DNA from: Undibacterium sp049340185
Lineage (GTDB): Bacteria > Pseudomonadota > Gammaproteobacteria > Burkholderiales > Burkholderiaceae_D
NCBI RefSeq assembly: GCF_049340185.1
Contig: NZ_JBMPPC010000004.1
Location: 1-64,000 of the forward strand
Length of the DNA stretch: 64,000 bases
Direction: 5' to 3'
The translations under genes and the position numbers were made by a program. The notes beneath the pieces were generated by a model. The model was not told the DNA's origin. It made no database searches and saw nothing but the letters and a program-made list of their open reading frames with translations. This document shows positions 35,740-44,174 of the stretch, piece after piece. Numbering within the stretch: position 1 is the first letter of the stretch; each line of letters opens with the position of its first letter.

Positions 35740-36897
35740 ATGAACCAACCTCTCAGCTTGTCGAAGTCATTAATCCATTCTCACATCATCATCGTCGGTG
35801 CCGGTCTGGGCGGCTTACTACTCGCCCGTGTCTTATACGTCAATGGCATCCGAGCGACCATCTATGAAACCGATGCATCGCCGCATGCACGTGCGCAGGG
35901 CGGATTGCTGGATATTCACGACTACAACGGCCAGCTCGGGCTAAAGGCCGCAGGTCTTTACGAGAAGTTCCTTACTCTGATACTTCCGAGTGAAGATGCT
36001 AAACGGGTAGTCGACAAGTATGGGAATATTTTGCTCGATCAACCGGGTCTGGGCAGCTCTGCGAAGCCCGAGGTGGACAGGGGCGAGCTTCGCCAGCTTC
36101 TCATCGGGTCATTACCATTGGACGCCATTCAGTGGGGTCGCAAGCTCGCAAGAACGATACGTTTGGGTGACGGACAACATCAGTTGCTGTTCGCCGACGG
36201 CTCCTCGGCTATCTGTGATCTGCTGGTGGGTGCTGACGGTGCGTGGTCAAGAGTGCGTCCTCTTCTTTCTGCGGCAAAGCCGGAGTATGTCGGCACCACG
36301 TTTATAGAAACCCGTCTTTTCGATGGTGACACTCGGCATAAAGCGAGCGCGGAGGCGATTGGCACGGGCACGCTGATGGCGGTGGAGCCGGGAAAAGGCA
36401 TTCTGGCACACCGGTACGCGAACGGGACTTTGCACGCGTATATTGCGTTGAACCGGCCAGAGGCGTGGATCAGCACGATTGATTTCAGCAAACCGGTAAC
36501 GGGGCTACAACGTATCGCGAGCGAATTTGACGATTGGGCGCCTCATTTGACAGCGCTGATTACCGATAGCGAGTCCGAGCCAGTGATCAGGCCGATATAT
36601 GCGCTTCCGGTCAAGCATCAATGGGAACGGGTACCTGGCGTCACATTGTTGGGGGATGCAGCGCATTTGATGTCGCCATTTGCCGGTGAAGGTGCCAACC
36701 TTGCCATCTATGACGGCGCAGAACTGGGAAAAGCTCTCTGTACCTATCCTGACAATATCGAGGCCGCGTTAAGAGAGTACGAGCGGGCTTTGTTCACTCG
36801 CAGCGAGGCAGCGGCAGATCAAACGTTTCGGAACCATCAGCGCTTTTTTGGCGCGGATGCGCCACAGAGCGTGGTCGAACTTTTTTCTGGGTATTAG
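35740..36897 (+). CDS. FAD-dependent monooxygenase, TetX-like
   Basis: A 385-residue class A flavoprotein monooxygenase. It has the dinucleotide-binding GAGLGGLLLARVL near residues 20-32, the AQGGLLDIHDYNGQLGLKAA segment that in the TetX group aligns with FGGTLDLH, the DG motif in LVGADGAWSRVRPLL, and the second FAD motif GDAAHLMSPFAGEGANLAIYDG near 310. Length is close to TetX (388). TetX hydroxylates tetracyclines, but many homologues act on other aromatics, so drug inactivation cannot be claimed. It stands alone in the accessory region. Start ATG at 35740 lacks a strong ribosome-binding site. Confidence 0.82.
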   Translation: MNQPLSLSKSLIHSHIIIVGAGLGGLLLARVLYVNGIRATIYETDASPHARAQGGLLDIHDYNGQLGLKAAGLYEKFLTLILPSEDAKRVVDKYGNILLDQPGLGSSAKPEVDRGELRQLLIGSLPLDAIQWGRKLARTIRLGDGQHQLLFADGSSAICDLLVGADGAWSRVRPLLSAAKPEYVGTTFIETRLFDGDTRHKASAEAIGTGTLMAVEPGKGILAHRYANGTLHAYIALNRPEAWISTIDFSKPVTGLQRIASEFDDWAPHLTALITDSESEPVIRPIYALPVKHQWERVPGVTLLGDAAHLMSPFAGEGANLAIYDGAELGKALCTYPDNIEAALREYERALFTRSEAAADQTFRNHQRFFGADAPQSVVELFSGY

Positions 36898-37090
36898 TTG
36901 GTTTGAGTGGTTGCTGTGATAGGTGGATTCAAGCGTCATCAACCAATCATTCAAGAGTCAAAAACGACTCTGCACCGGTTATGGGCGGCTATTCATCAAC
37001 AGGCCACAATCGAAATGTAATTAAAAATTTGATAGCAAATTACGATTTTATTAATTTACAATACAGTAATTAATTTAAGGGGAGAAATAA

Positions 37091-37291
37091 ATGAATCCAC
37101 TCACTGACCTGTCACCAATCCTCATTCCGATAACGGCTCTGCTGATTCCGATTGTCAGCATTATTGCCTGGGTTATCCTGAAAATTACACGACTGAATAT
37201 GCTGCATGAAACGGTGCGACTTTTAAGTCAAAACGGACAACCAATCCCACCCGAACTCCTGAATAAAATAATTGACGATAAATCTTCTTAA
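37091..37291 (+). CDS. DUF6249-like small membrane protein
   Basis: A 66-residue protein with one N-terminal membrane segment (ILIPITALLIPIVSIIAWVI, about 10-30) and a soluble tail MLHETVRLLSQNGQPIPPEL. That tail pattern, a short helix leading to G-x-P-I-P-P-E-L, is what I know from DUF6249-type small proteins often found with ECF sigma or phage-shock-like genes. A good Shine-Dalgarno (AAGGGGAG) lies eight bases before the ATG at 37091, which supports a real gene. Function unknown. Confidence 0.7.
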   Translation: MNPLTDLSPILIPITALLIPIVSIIAWVILKITRLNMLHETVRLLSQNGQPIPPELLNKIIDDKSS

Positions 37292-37964
37292 TCGTCTGGA
37301 TTCGTACCCGCGATTTTTAATCAGAAACAATCTGTCGTCCGATTAAAAATAATGCTGTTATCGCGGTACCCGGCTCTATTACGTTCAACATAGTTGCGTC
37401 AATCGCAGCGATGAAACGATGTTACGTCGCTACTGCCGCACTCCTTCTTAAGCACTCTTTCTTAATTAAGATTTTTGCGGCACTTCGCTTTTTTAATTAA
37501 TCACGATGTAATGCTCTACCCTGCGTTATCGTCACCAATCCTTCCGCTCTGCACATCTATTTTGCCAATTAGGAAGTAACTCTTTACTGAAAATGTACCA
37601 AGTTTTATTTGGCAATCACGTCAGTCGATGAACGCAACATCAATGACTAGCGTTCGAGAACACATTCATCCTAATTATCCCTGCGCAATAATCAGAGCCA
37701 TGCCTATGAATGCGGGCACATCAAGCTGGCTGTGCAGAGATCAGTTATCTGAGACATTCTGGAATCACATCGAACCAAATCGGGATGGCCAACGGCACTC
37801 ACCTTTGTCTTCACCGCACTGATCGCTTAATATAAAGCGACAAACTACAGCTTATTCCGCATTTGCATTCGCTTGCTATCACTCATACTATGAGTAAATA
37901 TAAGCAAGAAATACGCATGCTGTTTGGATCATGCACAGATATTTTTCAGGAGTTGGGATATTGA
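37292..37964. other. Intergenic region upstream of the PLP/ATP-grasp unit
   Basis: A 673-bp AT-rich region. An inverted repeat ATTTTTAATC / GATTAAAAAT (about 37311-37346) follows the small membrane-protein gene and may terminate it. CTTAATTAAG near 37461 is a perfect short palindrome. A 64-codon frame at 37628-37822 has no ribosome-binding site and poor protein character. The promoter of the PLP decarboxylase must lie in the last part, where CAGGAG at 37948-37953 is the likely ribosome-binding site. Confidence 0.5.
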
Positions 37965-39431
37965 ATGACGGTAAAAAAGACCTCGCTAGACCCCGATAAC
38001 TGGGAAGCCTTACGTGCACAGGGTCATCGCATGCTGGATGATATTCTGGATTATGCTGAACACATCCGCGAGCGCCCGGTATGGCAGGTGATACCTGAGG
38101 AAGTAAGGGCGCAGTTTCAGACCAAGCTACCTGGTGCAGGGAGTGAATTGTCCGATGTACACCAACAGTTCATGGACAATGTATTGCCCTATACAGTCGG
38201 CAACAGCCATCCAGGTTTTATGGGATGGGTGCATGGTGGCGGCAATCCCGTCGGGACCCTGGCAGAGATGCTTGCCGCCGGACTCAATTCTAATCTGGGC
38301 GGCCGCGATCAGATTCCGATTGAGGTCGAGCGCCAGGTGACACGCTGGGTCAGCAACCTTTTCGACTTCCCTGAGACCGCTAGCGGTTTGTTTGTTACCG
38401 GAACGTCCATGGCCAACTTCATCGCCGTACTGGTCGCGCGTGCGGTGACCCTCGGAGTTGAGGTGAGGCAGCAGGGTTTGAGCGCCTTTCCACAAAAACT
38501 AGTCGCCTATACCTCAAGCGGCGCACACGGATGCGTTGCACAAGCAATGGATCTGGCAGGCTTGGGAAGAAATGCACTGCGACGCATCCCGATGAACAGC
38601 CGCTTTGAAATGGATGTAACCGCGTTAAAGATCGCAATACAAGGCGACATAGCGTCTGGCTACACACCGTTCTTAGTCGTCGGTACAGCGGGCTCGGTCG
38701 ATGTGGGTGCGATTGACGACTTGAATGCCATTGCGGACGTCGCGCAATCTGAGAGGTTGTGGTTCCATATCGACGGTGCCTACGGTGCACTGGGTAAGCT
38801 GTCTCCCACAATTGCGCGTCGCCTGGCCGGCATAGAACGCGCCGACTCGATTGCCTTTGATTTCCACAAGTGGTTGCAGGTTCCTTATGACGCAGGCTTT
38901 ATCCTGATGAAAGACAGCGCTGCGCATGCGGCGACGTTTACAACGCCGGCGAGCTATTTACGACGCGAGAGCAAGGGTTTAGCGGGAGGCTCTCCATGGC
39001 CCTGTGACTTTGGCCCTGACTTATCACGGGGCTTTCGTGCGCTTAAGACCTGGTTTACTCTACAAGTCTATGGCACCGACCGTCTTGGAGAGATGATCGC
39101 TCATACCTGCGAACTCGCTCAGTATCTCAAAACCAAAATCGAAGCGACGCCTCAATTAGAATTATTAGCGCCCGTGGCTCTCAATATCGTTTGTTTCCGA
39201 TATCTCCCCGCAGATCAGAGTGACGACCACGTGATTGATGCACTCAATGCCAACATTGCCGTGAAATTGCAAGAATCAGGTATTGCCGCGCCATCGACCA
39301 CTCTCATCCACCAGCAACTATCGATTCGTGCGGCGATCGTCAATCACAGAACCACCGTCGTTGAAATCGATGCGCTCATCAATGCAACGATCACATTTGG
39401 CGACCAAATTCAAAAATCAGGCGAGAACTAA
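37965..39431 (+). CDS. Group II pyridoxal-phosphate-dependent amino acid decarboxylase
   Basis: A 488-residue enzyme of the aromatic-L-amino-acid/DOPA decarboxylase type. Typical features: NSHPGFMGWVHGGGNPVGTL near residue 80, LFVTGTSMANFIAVLVAR near 140, the PLP-ring region YTSSGAHGCVAQAMDLAG, WFHIDGAYGALGKL with the PLP-nitrogen aspartate near 270, and the Schiff-base lysine in AFDFHKWLQVPYDAGF near 305. It would decarboxylate an aromatic or other bulky amino acid, or act as an aldehyde synthase; which one is unclear. It is the first gene of a tight three-gene unit with an ATP-grasp ligase (one base apart) and another PLP enzyme. Confidence 0.88.
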   Translation: MTVKKTSLDPDNWEALRAQGHRMLDDILDYAEHIRERPVWQVIPEEVRAQFQTKLPGAGSELSDVHQQFMDNVLPYTVGNSHPGFMGWVHGGGNPVGTLAEMLAAGLNSNLGGRDQIPIEVERQVTRWVSNLFDFPETASGLFVTGTSMANFIAVLVARAVTLGVEVRQQGLSAFPQKLVAYTSSGAHGCVAQAMDLAGLGRNALRRIPMNSRFEMDVTALKIAIQGDIASGYTPFLVVGTAGSVDVGAIDDLNAIADVAQSERLWFHIDGAYGALGKLSPTIARRLAGIERADSIAFDFHKWLQVPYDAGFILMKDSAAHAATFTTPASYLRRESKGLAGGSPWPCDFGPDLSRGFRALKTWFTLQVYGTDRLGEMIAHTCELAQYLKTKIEATPQLELLAPVALNIVCFRYLPADQSDDHVIDALNANIAVKLQESGIAAPSTTLIHQQLSIRAAIVNHRTTVVEIDALINATITFGDQIQKSGEN

Positions 39432-39432
39432 T

Positions 39433-40686
39433 ATGATAAATGCCAGCGAAACCAGCTCAACCGTGTCCAGTGCGGCGCAACAAAGCAAATTGATAGGACT
39501 TGCCCCCCTGATGCGAAGAGCTTTTGCCGATGAGGATCTCAAACCCTTATGCGCAGAATTAATTCAATATTCTCAGGAGCATCCTGAAGATGCACATGCC
39601 CTGATGAATCTGGCTACGGTACTTATGCTGCTTGGACATCGTGAGGAGGCACTGTCCGCACAAATGGAGGCGCTGAAACTGCAGCCGCTGTACTCTATTC
39701 CAGCAAGCGGCAAACCCAAGGTTCGCTTACTTGCCTTGATGACCGATGGCGATTTGATGGCGAATACGCCTCTGGAATTTTTGATCGAAAACTCTGATAT
39801 TGCACTAGATATGCTGTACGTCGGCGCTGGCATTCCTGCGCTGGCTGAACTGCCGGAACATGACGTGATGTTTGTCGCCGTTGGTGAAGCTGATGACAAA
39901 CATCATTTGCTGATGGACTTGCAAGAAATTATTCAAGCCTGGCCGACACCTGTCATCAACGTACCAGCACTCATTACGAATCTGGGTCGTGACCACGCCA
40001 GTGTCGTATTGAAGGATGCGGCGGGTGTCGCAATGCCCGGCTCTGCGCGTATTAGCCGCGAGATTGTAGCGCAGCTAGGATCAGGCCGTGCGAAAGTGGA
40101 CGCGATTCTGGAGGGCGATGATTTTCCGGTGATCGTGCGTCCGCTCGGATCTCATGCGGGTCAGGGACTGCGTAAAATTTTATCGCCAGACGATATGCCG
40201 GACTATCTGCAAGCGATTCCAAGTGAAGAATTTTATATTGCAAAATTTGTCGATTATCGTAGCGCTGATGGTCAATTTAGAAAATATCGCATTATCCTGA
40301 TCGATGGAAAACCGTTCATCTCTCACATGGGTATATCGACACATTGGATGATCCATTATTTAAACGCAGGCATGACCGAAAGTGCGGAAAAACGTGCGGA
40401 GGAAGCGCGTTTTATGGAGAGCTTCGATGAGGATTTCAGTGTTCGTCACGCTACAGCGTTCGACGAAATTTATCAACGTCTTGGCCTAGATTATGTTGGG
40501 ATAGATTGCGGCGAAACGCCAGATGGAAAGCTGTTGATTTTCGAAGTCGATAGCGACATGATTGTCCATGCGATGGATCCGGTCGATATGTTCTCGTATA
40601 AACAGGGTCCGATGAAGAAGCTGTTCTCGGCCTTTAGAGATTTGCTGATTAAAACGGCCTCCATGTCTCCGGCGTATCAAGGCTAA
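39433..40686 (+). CDS. TPR domain plus ATP-grasp ligase
   Basis: A 417-residue fusion. Residues about 20-95 form one or two tetratricopeptide repeats (LCAELIQYSQEHPEDAHALM, GHREEALSAQMEALKLQP). From about residue 100 an ATP-grasp fold follows: LLALMTDGDLMANTPLEFLI, the nucleotide lid VIVRPLGSHAGQGLRKI near 235, EEFYIAKFVDYRSADGQFRK, and the metal site LLIFEVDSDMIVHAMDP near 380, where aspartate stands in the place of the usual asparagine. Such enzymes join a carboxylate to an amine or thiol with ATP. The start at 39433 overlaps nothing and follows the decarboxylase stop by one base; the frame is open upstream but within the decarboxylase. The substrate is unknown. Confidence 0.82.
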   Translation: MINASETSSTVSSAAQQSKLIGLAPLMRRAFADEDLKPLCAELIQYSQEHPEDAHALMNLATVLMLLGHREEALSAQMEALKLQPLYSIPASGKPKVRLLALMTDGDLMANTPLEFLIENSDIALDMLYVGAGIPALAELPEHDVMFVAVGEADDKHHLLMDLQEIIQAWPTPVINVPALITNLGRDHASVVLKDAAGVAMPGSARISREIVAQLGSGRAKVDAILEGDDFPVIVRPLGSHAGQGLRKILSPDDMPDYLQAIPSEEFYIAKFVDYRSADGQFRKYRIILIDGKPFISHMGISTHWMIHYLNAGMTESAEKRAEEARFMESFDEDFSVRHATAFDEIYQRLGLDYVGIDCGETPDGKLLIFEVDSDMIVHAMDPVDMFSYKQGPMKKLFSAFRDLLIKTASMSPAYQG

Positions 40687-40709
40687 CGTGGATAAGCCGG
40701 AAAATTCTT

Positions 40710-42275
40710 ATGTCGACTAACACGATAGCAATATCAGACTTTGCGCAACTTCTCACGGAGGGTGGCGACAAAAGAATTTCACTCGCAGAAAATGGTCGCA
40801 ATAAATATGGCTGCGGCGTCACACCAGATCCGGAGTCGCTGCCGTTTGGCTCGGCGACAGCATCAACGATTTCACTCACCGCGTACCGGGAAGCAGAAGA
40901 GCGCTATCAGAAAATACTGGCCGCAGAACAAAACACAGGAGCCTACCAAGCTTATGCGGCAGCGATCGAGGAAGTACGACAAGAACTGAAATGTCTGTGC
41001 GACCTGGCATTGCCTGCCGGTGATGACCGCTACGTTGCGGATGTCTCTGGTACTGATATTGTGTTCGCTGCGTCAGGAACGGATTTGCATTTAATCGCCG
41101 CGCAGTTAATGGCGTCGCGATCGAATACGAATGGACAGAAAGCACCTGAAGCACAGGACGAGCCAGAAGCAGCGGCACTTATCATCATGGTCGAACCGGC
41201 TGAAACAGGAAGTGCGGTTCCTGATGCGTTAAGCGGCAAACACTTTAGCCAGTTTTCTGCATTGGGAGTTCAGGTCAATACCGGTGAGCAAATCGATGGC
41301 GCATTTCCTGTTGAGTTGCGCACGGTGTCTATCCGGCATATTGACGGTACCGCCAGAGAACTCACTCATATTGATGCTGAGATCGAGGTGTTGGTGAAGC
41401 ATGCGATCACGAAATGTCAGCGAGTCATGTTGATACTCACCGATGTGACAAAAACAGGGATGTTAGGCCCGTCAATCGACCTCGCCGTTCAACTGCAACG
41501 CAAATACCCGGACCATTTTTATGTCATGGTAGATGCCTGCCAATTCCGGATTTCTAATGTTAGTTTGCATGGCTATTTGCGGCTAGGTTTTATGGTCGCC
41601 GTGACAGGTTCAAAATTCATTGGTGGTCCTAGCTTTTCGGGGGCACTCTTTATTCCTCCGTCTCTGCGAAACCAATTCCGGCAACTGCCATTGTCACCGG
41701 GCTTAAGTGCCTACTCTAGTCGCGCAGACTGGCCAGACGACTGGACTGGTGCAGATAATTTAAACAGAGAGGCAAACTACGGATTGTTGCTAAGGTGGGT
41801 CGCCGCCCTGTCCGAATTGCGCGCGTTCCGGGCTGTGCCAGAATCTGCTATTTGTAATTTTCTTTCTCAGTTCTTGGACGGTGTACAAGCCTATTTTCAG
41901 CAGCAGACTCACTTAGTGTTGTTACCGGTGATATGGCCAGATCGCGTCATCCTCAATACTGCACTGTCATGGGATCGATTTCCCAGCATCTTTTCTTTTC
42001 TGCTAAAAGATAGCTCAGGTCGCTTGCTTAATCAAAGTCAAACCCTTCATGTATACCGGCAATTGCAGCAACAAGACCGACGAATCCAGCTCGGTCAACC
42101 AGTGATGATCGGACGTAACCAAGAACCCTCTGTCAGTGCTTTACGTCTTTGCCTGAGTGCACGTCTGATTGTTGCCGCGACTGCCGGTAATGGTGACAAT
42201 GCGCAGAAAATAATTGACGACGCCTTGTTCGCCCTTGATACAGCAGCGAAGTTAAGCGCGATACCAGAGATATAA
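40710..42275 (+). CDS. Divergent PLP-dependent fold-type I enzyme
   Basis: A 521-residue protein that I place in the aspartate-aminotransferase fold, near class V. Supporting segments: SLPFGSATASTISLTAYREA near 45, FAASGTDLHLIAAQLM near 115 (PLP-phosphate loop), HFYVMVDACQFRISNVSLHG near 270 with the PLP-nitrogen aspartate, and VAVTGSKFIGGPSFSGALFI near 305, where the lysine of GSKFIGGP would bind PLP. The whole is longer than usual for the class, with an inserted segment of about 20 residues (TNGQKAPEAQDEPEA). I cannot name the reaction; racemase, lyase or transaminase are possible. It is the third gene of the unit, 24 bp after the ATP-grasp gene. Confidence 0.72.
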   Translation: MSTNTIAISDFAQLLTEGGDKRISLAENGRNKYGCGVTPDPESLPFGSATASTISLTAYREAEERYQKILAAEQNTGAYQAYAAAIEEVRQELKCLCDLALPAGDDRYVADVSGTDIVFAASGTDLHLIAAQLMASRSNTNGQKAPEAQDEPEAAALIIMVEPAETGSAVPDALSGKHFSQFSALGVQVNTGEQIDGAFPVELRTVSIRHIDGTARELTHIDAEIEVLVKHAITKCQRVMLILTDVTKTGMLGPSIDLAVQLQRKYPDHFYVMVDACQFRISNVSLHGYLRLGFMVAVTGSKFIGGPSFSGALFIPPSLRNQFRQLPLSPGLSAYSSRADWPDDWTGADNLNREANYGLLLRWVAALSELRAFRAVPESAICNFLSQFLDGVQAYFQQQTHLVLLPVIWPDRVILNTALSWDRFPSIFSFLLKDSSGRLLNQSQTLHVYRQLQQQDRRIQLGQPVMIGRNQEPSVSALRLCLSARLIVAATAGNGDNAQKIIDDALFALDTAAKLSAIPEI

Positions 42276-42433
42276 ATGGCATCCGGACACAGAATTTATC
42301 GCAGATAGGATTCTGCAACATATGCCTGATTCACATATTCAGGCTGGAGATCGTAAGCCGCTTGTTCTACGCGCTCGTTCAAAGAGAAGGGAAGTTATTC
42401 GCGTTGACTGGTATCAGCAGCTTGAGCAGCAAC

Positions 42434-43285
42434 TCAAAAATTTCCCGATAACACCAACCCTGCGCTCCAGTCAGGACTGTTTTGATTGGTGCCTTTTGAC
42501 GTAAATATTCGCAGGCTTGCGGCCTCGCTGAAACGGTATGACGTGGCGAGCTCCAGTACCTGGTAATAATTGGTGGCAGTTCCCGAAGGTTGCGCCATAT
42601 TAAAGCTGAATGTGGCATTGCTTCTGGAGGTCAGTTCGGTGGTGAATGCGAAATAACCGGACCAGATATTATTAAAACGGATGTCCTCTACGATGCCATT
42701 GACTTTGATTTTTCCCGGATCACCCAGAACAGAGTATTTTGCGCCGCCGCTAACGACTGCGGTTTCAAACGGATAGCTGGCGGTCAGTCCGACGGTATAG
42801 TCGTTCTTACCGGTACCGAGTCCCTTTGCGCTATCTGCGGTAGCTATCTTCATTTCGCCAACGGCATTCACCGCAATAGCGGTTGCCGGATCGGTGAATA
42901 TTTCTTTATTGACTGACAGGCTAAGATCGCCAGCACCTGAGGAGGAGACGATGCGCGGCGTGACCGTGACCACTTTTTTCACTCGGGCGATAATGGTACC
43001 GGCAGGTGCTGTCCGCTCAAGATAAAGCGTTGTGAACTGAAAGTCCATGTCAAATGCGGTCCATGACAAGGTCAGATTCTTTACCGTACTTTTGCTCTCG
43101 ACTGTGGAGGAGTATTTACCTTGGGTATACACGTATCCGGCTTCAATACCGATCGGATCCCGGCCTGCCCTGTCAGTCGGTTCTGCAATGGTCTCATCAC
43201 ACATGGCCTGATTCGATGCCTGTGCGAGCAGAGCAAAAATAAGCGCTTGCCATAATGAGCGCTTTGTCTGGGCGAGCCTTCGCAT
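42434..43285 (-). CDS. Outer-membrane beta-barrel protein, uncharacterised
   Basis: A roughly 283-residue exported protein. Start at the ATG 43283-43285 gives a classical signal peptide (MRRLAQTKRSLWQALIFALL); a longer form from an ATG at 43349-43351 would add 22 residues before it. The mature part has alternating beta-strand patterns (GIEAGYVYTQGKYSSTVES, LTLSWTAFDMDFQFTTLYLE, YTVGLTASYPFETAVVSGGA) and ends in a phenylalanine (SAGLVLSGNF), as outer-membrane proteins do. The layout recalls the transporter-type barrels of aromatic compound pathways. It lies convergent to the PLP/ATP-grasp unit, 158 bp away. Confidence 0.65.
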   Translation of the reverse strand: MRRLAQTKRSLWQALIFALLAQASNQAMCDETIAEPTDRAGRDPIGIEAGYVYTQGKYSSTVESKSTVKNLTLSWTAFDMDFQFTTLYLERTAPAGTIIARVKKVVTVTPRIVSSSGAGDLSLSVNKEIFTDPATAIAVNAVGEMKIATADSAKGLGTGKNDYTVGLTASYPFETAVVSGGAKYSVLGDPGKIKVNGIVEDIRFNNIWSGYFAFTTELTSRSNATFSFNMAQPSGTATNYYQVLELATSYRFSEAASLRIFTSKGTNQNSPDWSAGLVLSGNF

Positions 43286-43467
43286 AATGTGTATATTTTT
43301 TGTAAAGAGTTTTTTGCAGATGCAACATTTTATAACGAATAGCTGCGCCATCGTTCCGTATCTGCTTACATTTGATTACCTCTGAAACAATTACGCTGTC
43401 GGTATTTGTCGACGCGAGTGCGTTATCTGACTACAAGTATGGAACTTGTTATTAAATGGAGATCAAC

Positions 43468-43995
43468 ATGGAACAGAGCCGCACAGTAAATCGCCTTCAC
43501 CCTATCGTCGCTACCGCCGCAGGATCGGTGATCCTGGTCAGCTTGCTGGGCGCCGCCGCAATTACAGGACTGTTGCCGAACTCACATGGATCCGTAGCGC
43601 CTGCTGCATTGCCTGCTAGCGCATCAGCAATCACACCATTAGCTCAGGCAGCAGCACAGCCGCAATATGAGACGCCACAGCGCGCACCAAGCGCACACAC
43701 TGCGCATGTCGTACATCCGTCACGCCCTGTGCATCCAGCATCGTATGTAGCGTCGAATAAGCAGCTTGAACAGGGCAACTCAGGCTACCCAAATCCAATG
43801 TCCTCAACACAGGCACCTGTCGCCCGTAATAATCGTAATAGCCCGAATAGTCCTCTCGGCATCGGCATAGGCGCGGTCATCGGTGGCTTGTTAGGTAATC
43901 AGGTAGGTGGTGGCAATGGTCGCACGCTGGCAACGATTGCCGGTGCTGCGGGAGGTGGCTACCTGGGTAACGAGATCGCGAAAAGAAATCCTTGA
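43468..43995 (+). CDS. Glycine-zipper 2TM domain protein
   Basis: A 175-residue envelope protein. It begins with a membrane anchor (ATAAGSVILVSLLGAAAITG) and has a long alanine-, proline- and histidine-rich linker. The C-terminal part is a glycine zipper, GIGIGAVIGGLLGNQVGGGN and TLATIAGAAGGGYLGNEIAK, the 17-kDa surface antigen type domain. These proteins insert into or span the envelope. The start ATG at 43468 has GGAGA upstream; an ATG four codons earlier overlaps that signal. A terminator follows at 44047. Confidence 0.83.
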   Translation: MEQSRTVNRLHPIVATAAGSVILVSLLGAAAITGLLPNSHGSVAPAALPASASAITPLAQAAAQPQYETPQRAPSAHTAHVVHPSRPVHPASYVASNKQLEQGNSGYPNPMSSTQAPVARNNRNSPNSPLGIGIGAVIGGLLGNQVGGGNGRTLATIAGAAGGGYLGNEIAKRNP

Positions 43996-44046
43996 GCTGA
44001 CAATATTCTTCCGGCATCCATAATCCGTCGATGACCCGGCAATGAC

Positions 44047-44091
44047 AAAGATAGTGGCTTCATATTTAATTGAACATCCACTATCTTTTTT
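44047..44091. terminator. Hairpin terminator after the glycine-zipper gene
   Basis: AAAGATAGTGG (44047-44057) pairs with CCACTATCTTTTTT (44078-44091). An 11-bp stem with a T tract, downstream of the glycine-zipper gene and before the convergent GH43 gene. Confidence 0.82.
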
Positions 44092-44174
44092 GATCCGGCT
44101 GCCTGGCACCGTTAGTAATGTCAATGGCTTCATGGAGTATTCCAGATGCCGTTTGAGCCCTTGCTAATGCAAAC

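Noticed and set aside
37628..37822. 64-codon frame upstream of the PLP/ATP-grasp unit, considered as a precursor peptide
   Set aside because: No ribosome-binding site, no leader/core layout, and composition is that of random sequence. It might be reconsidered if conserved in other genomes.
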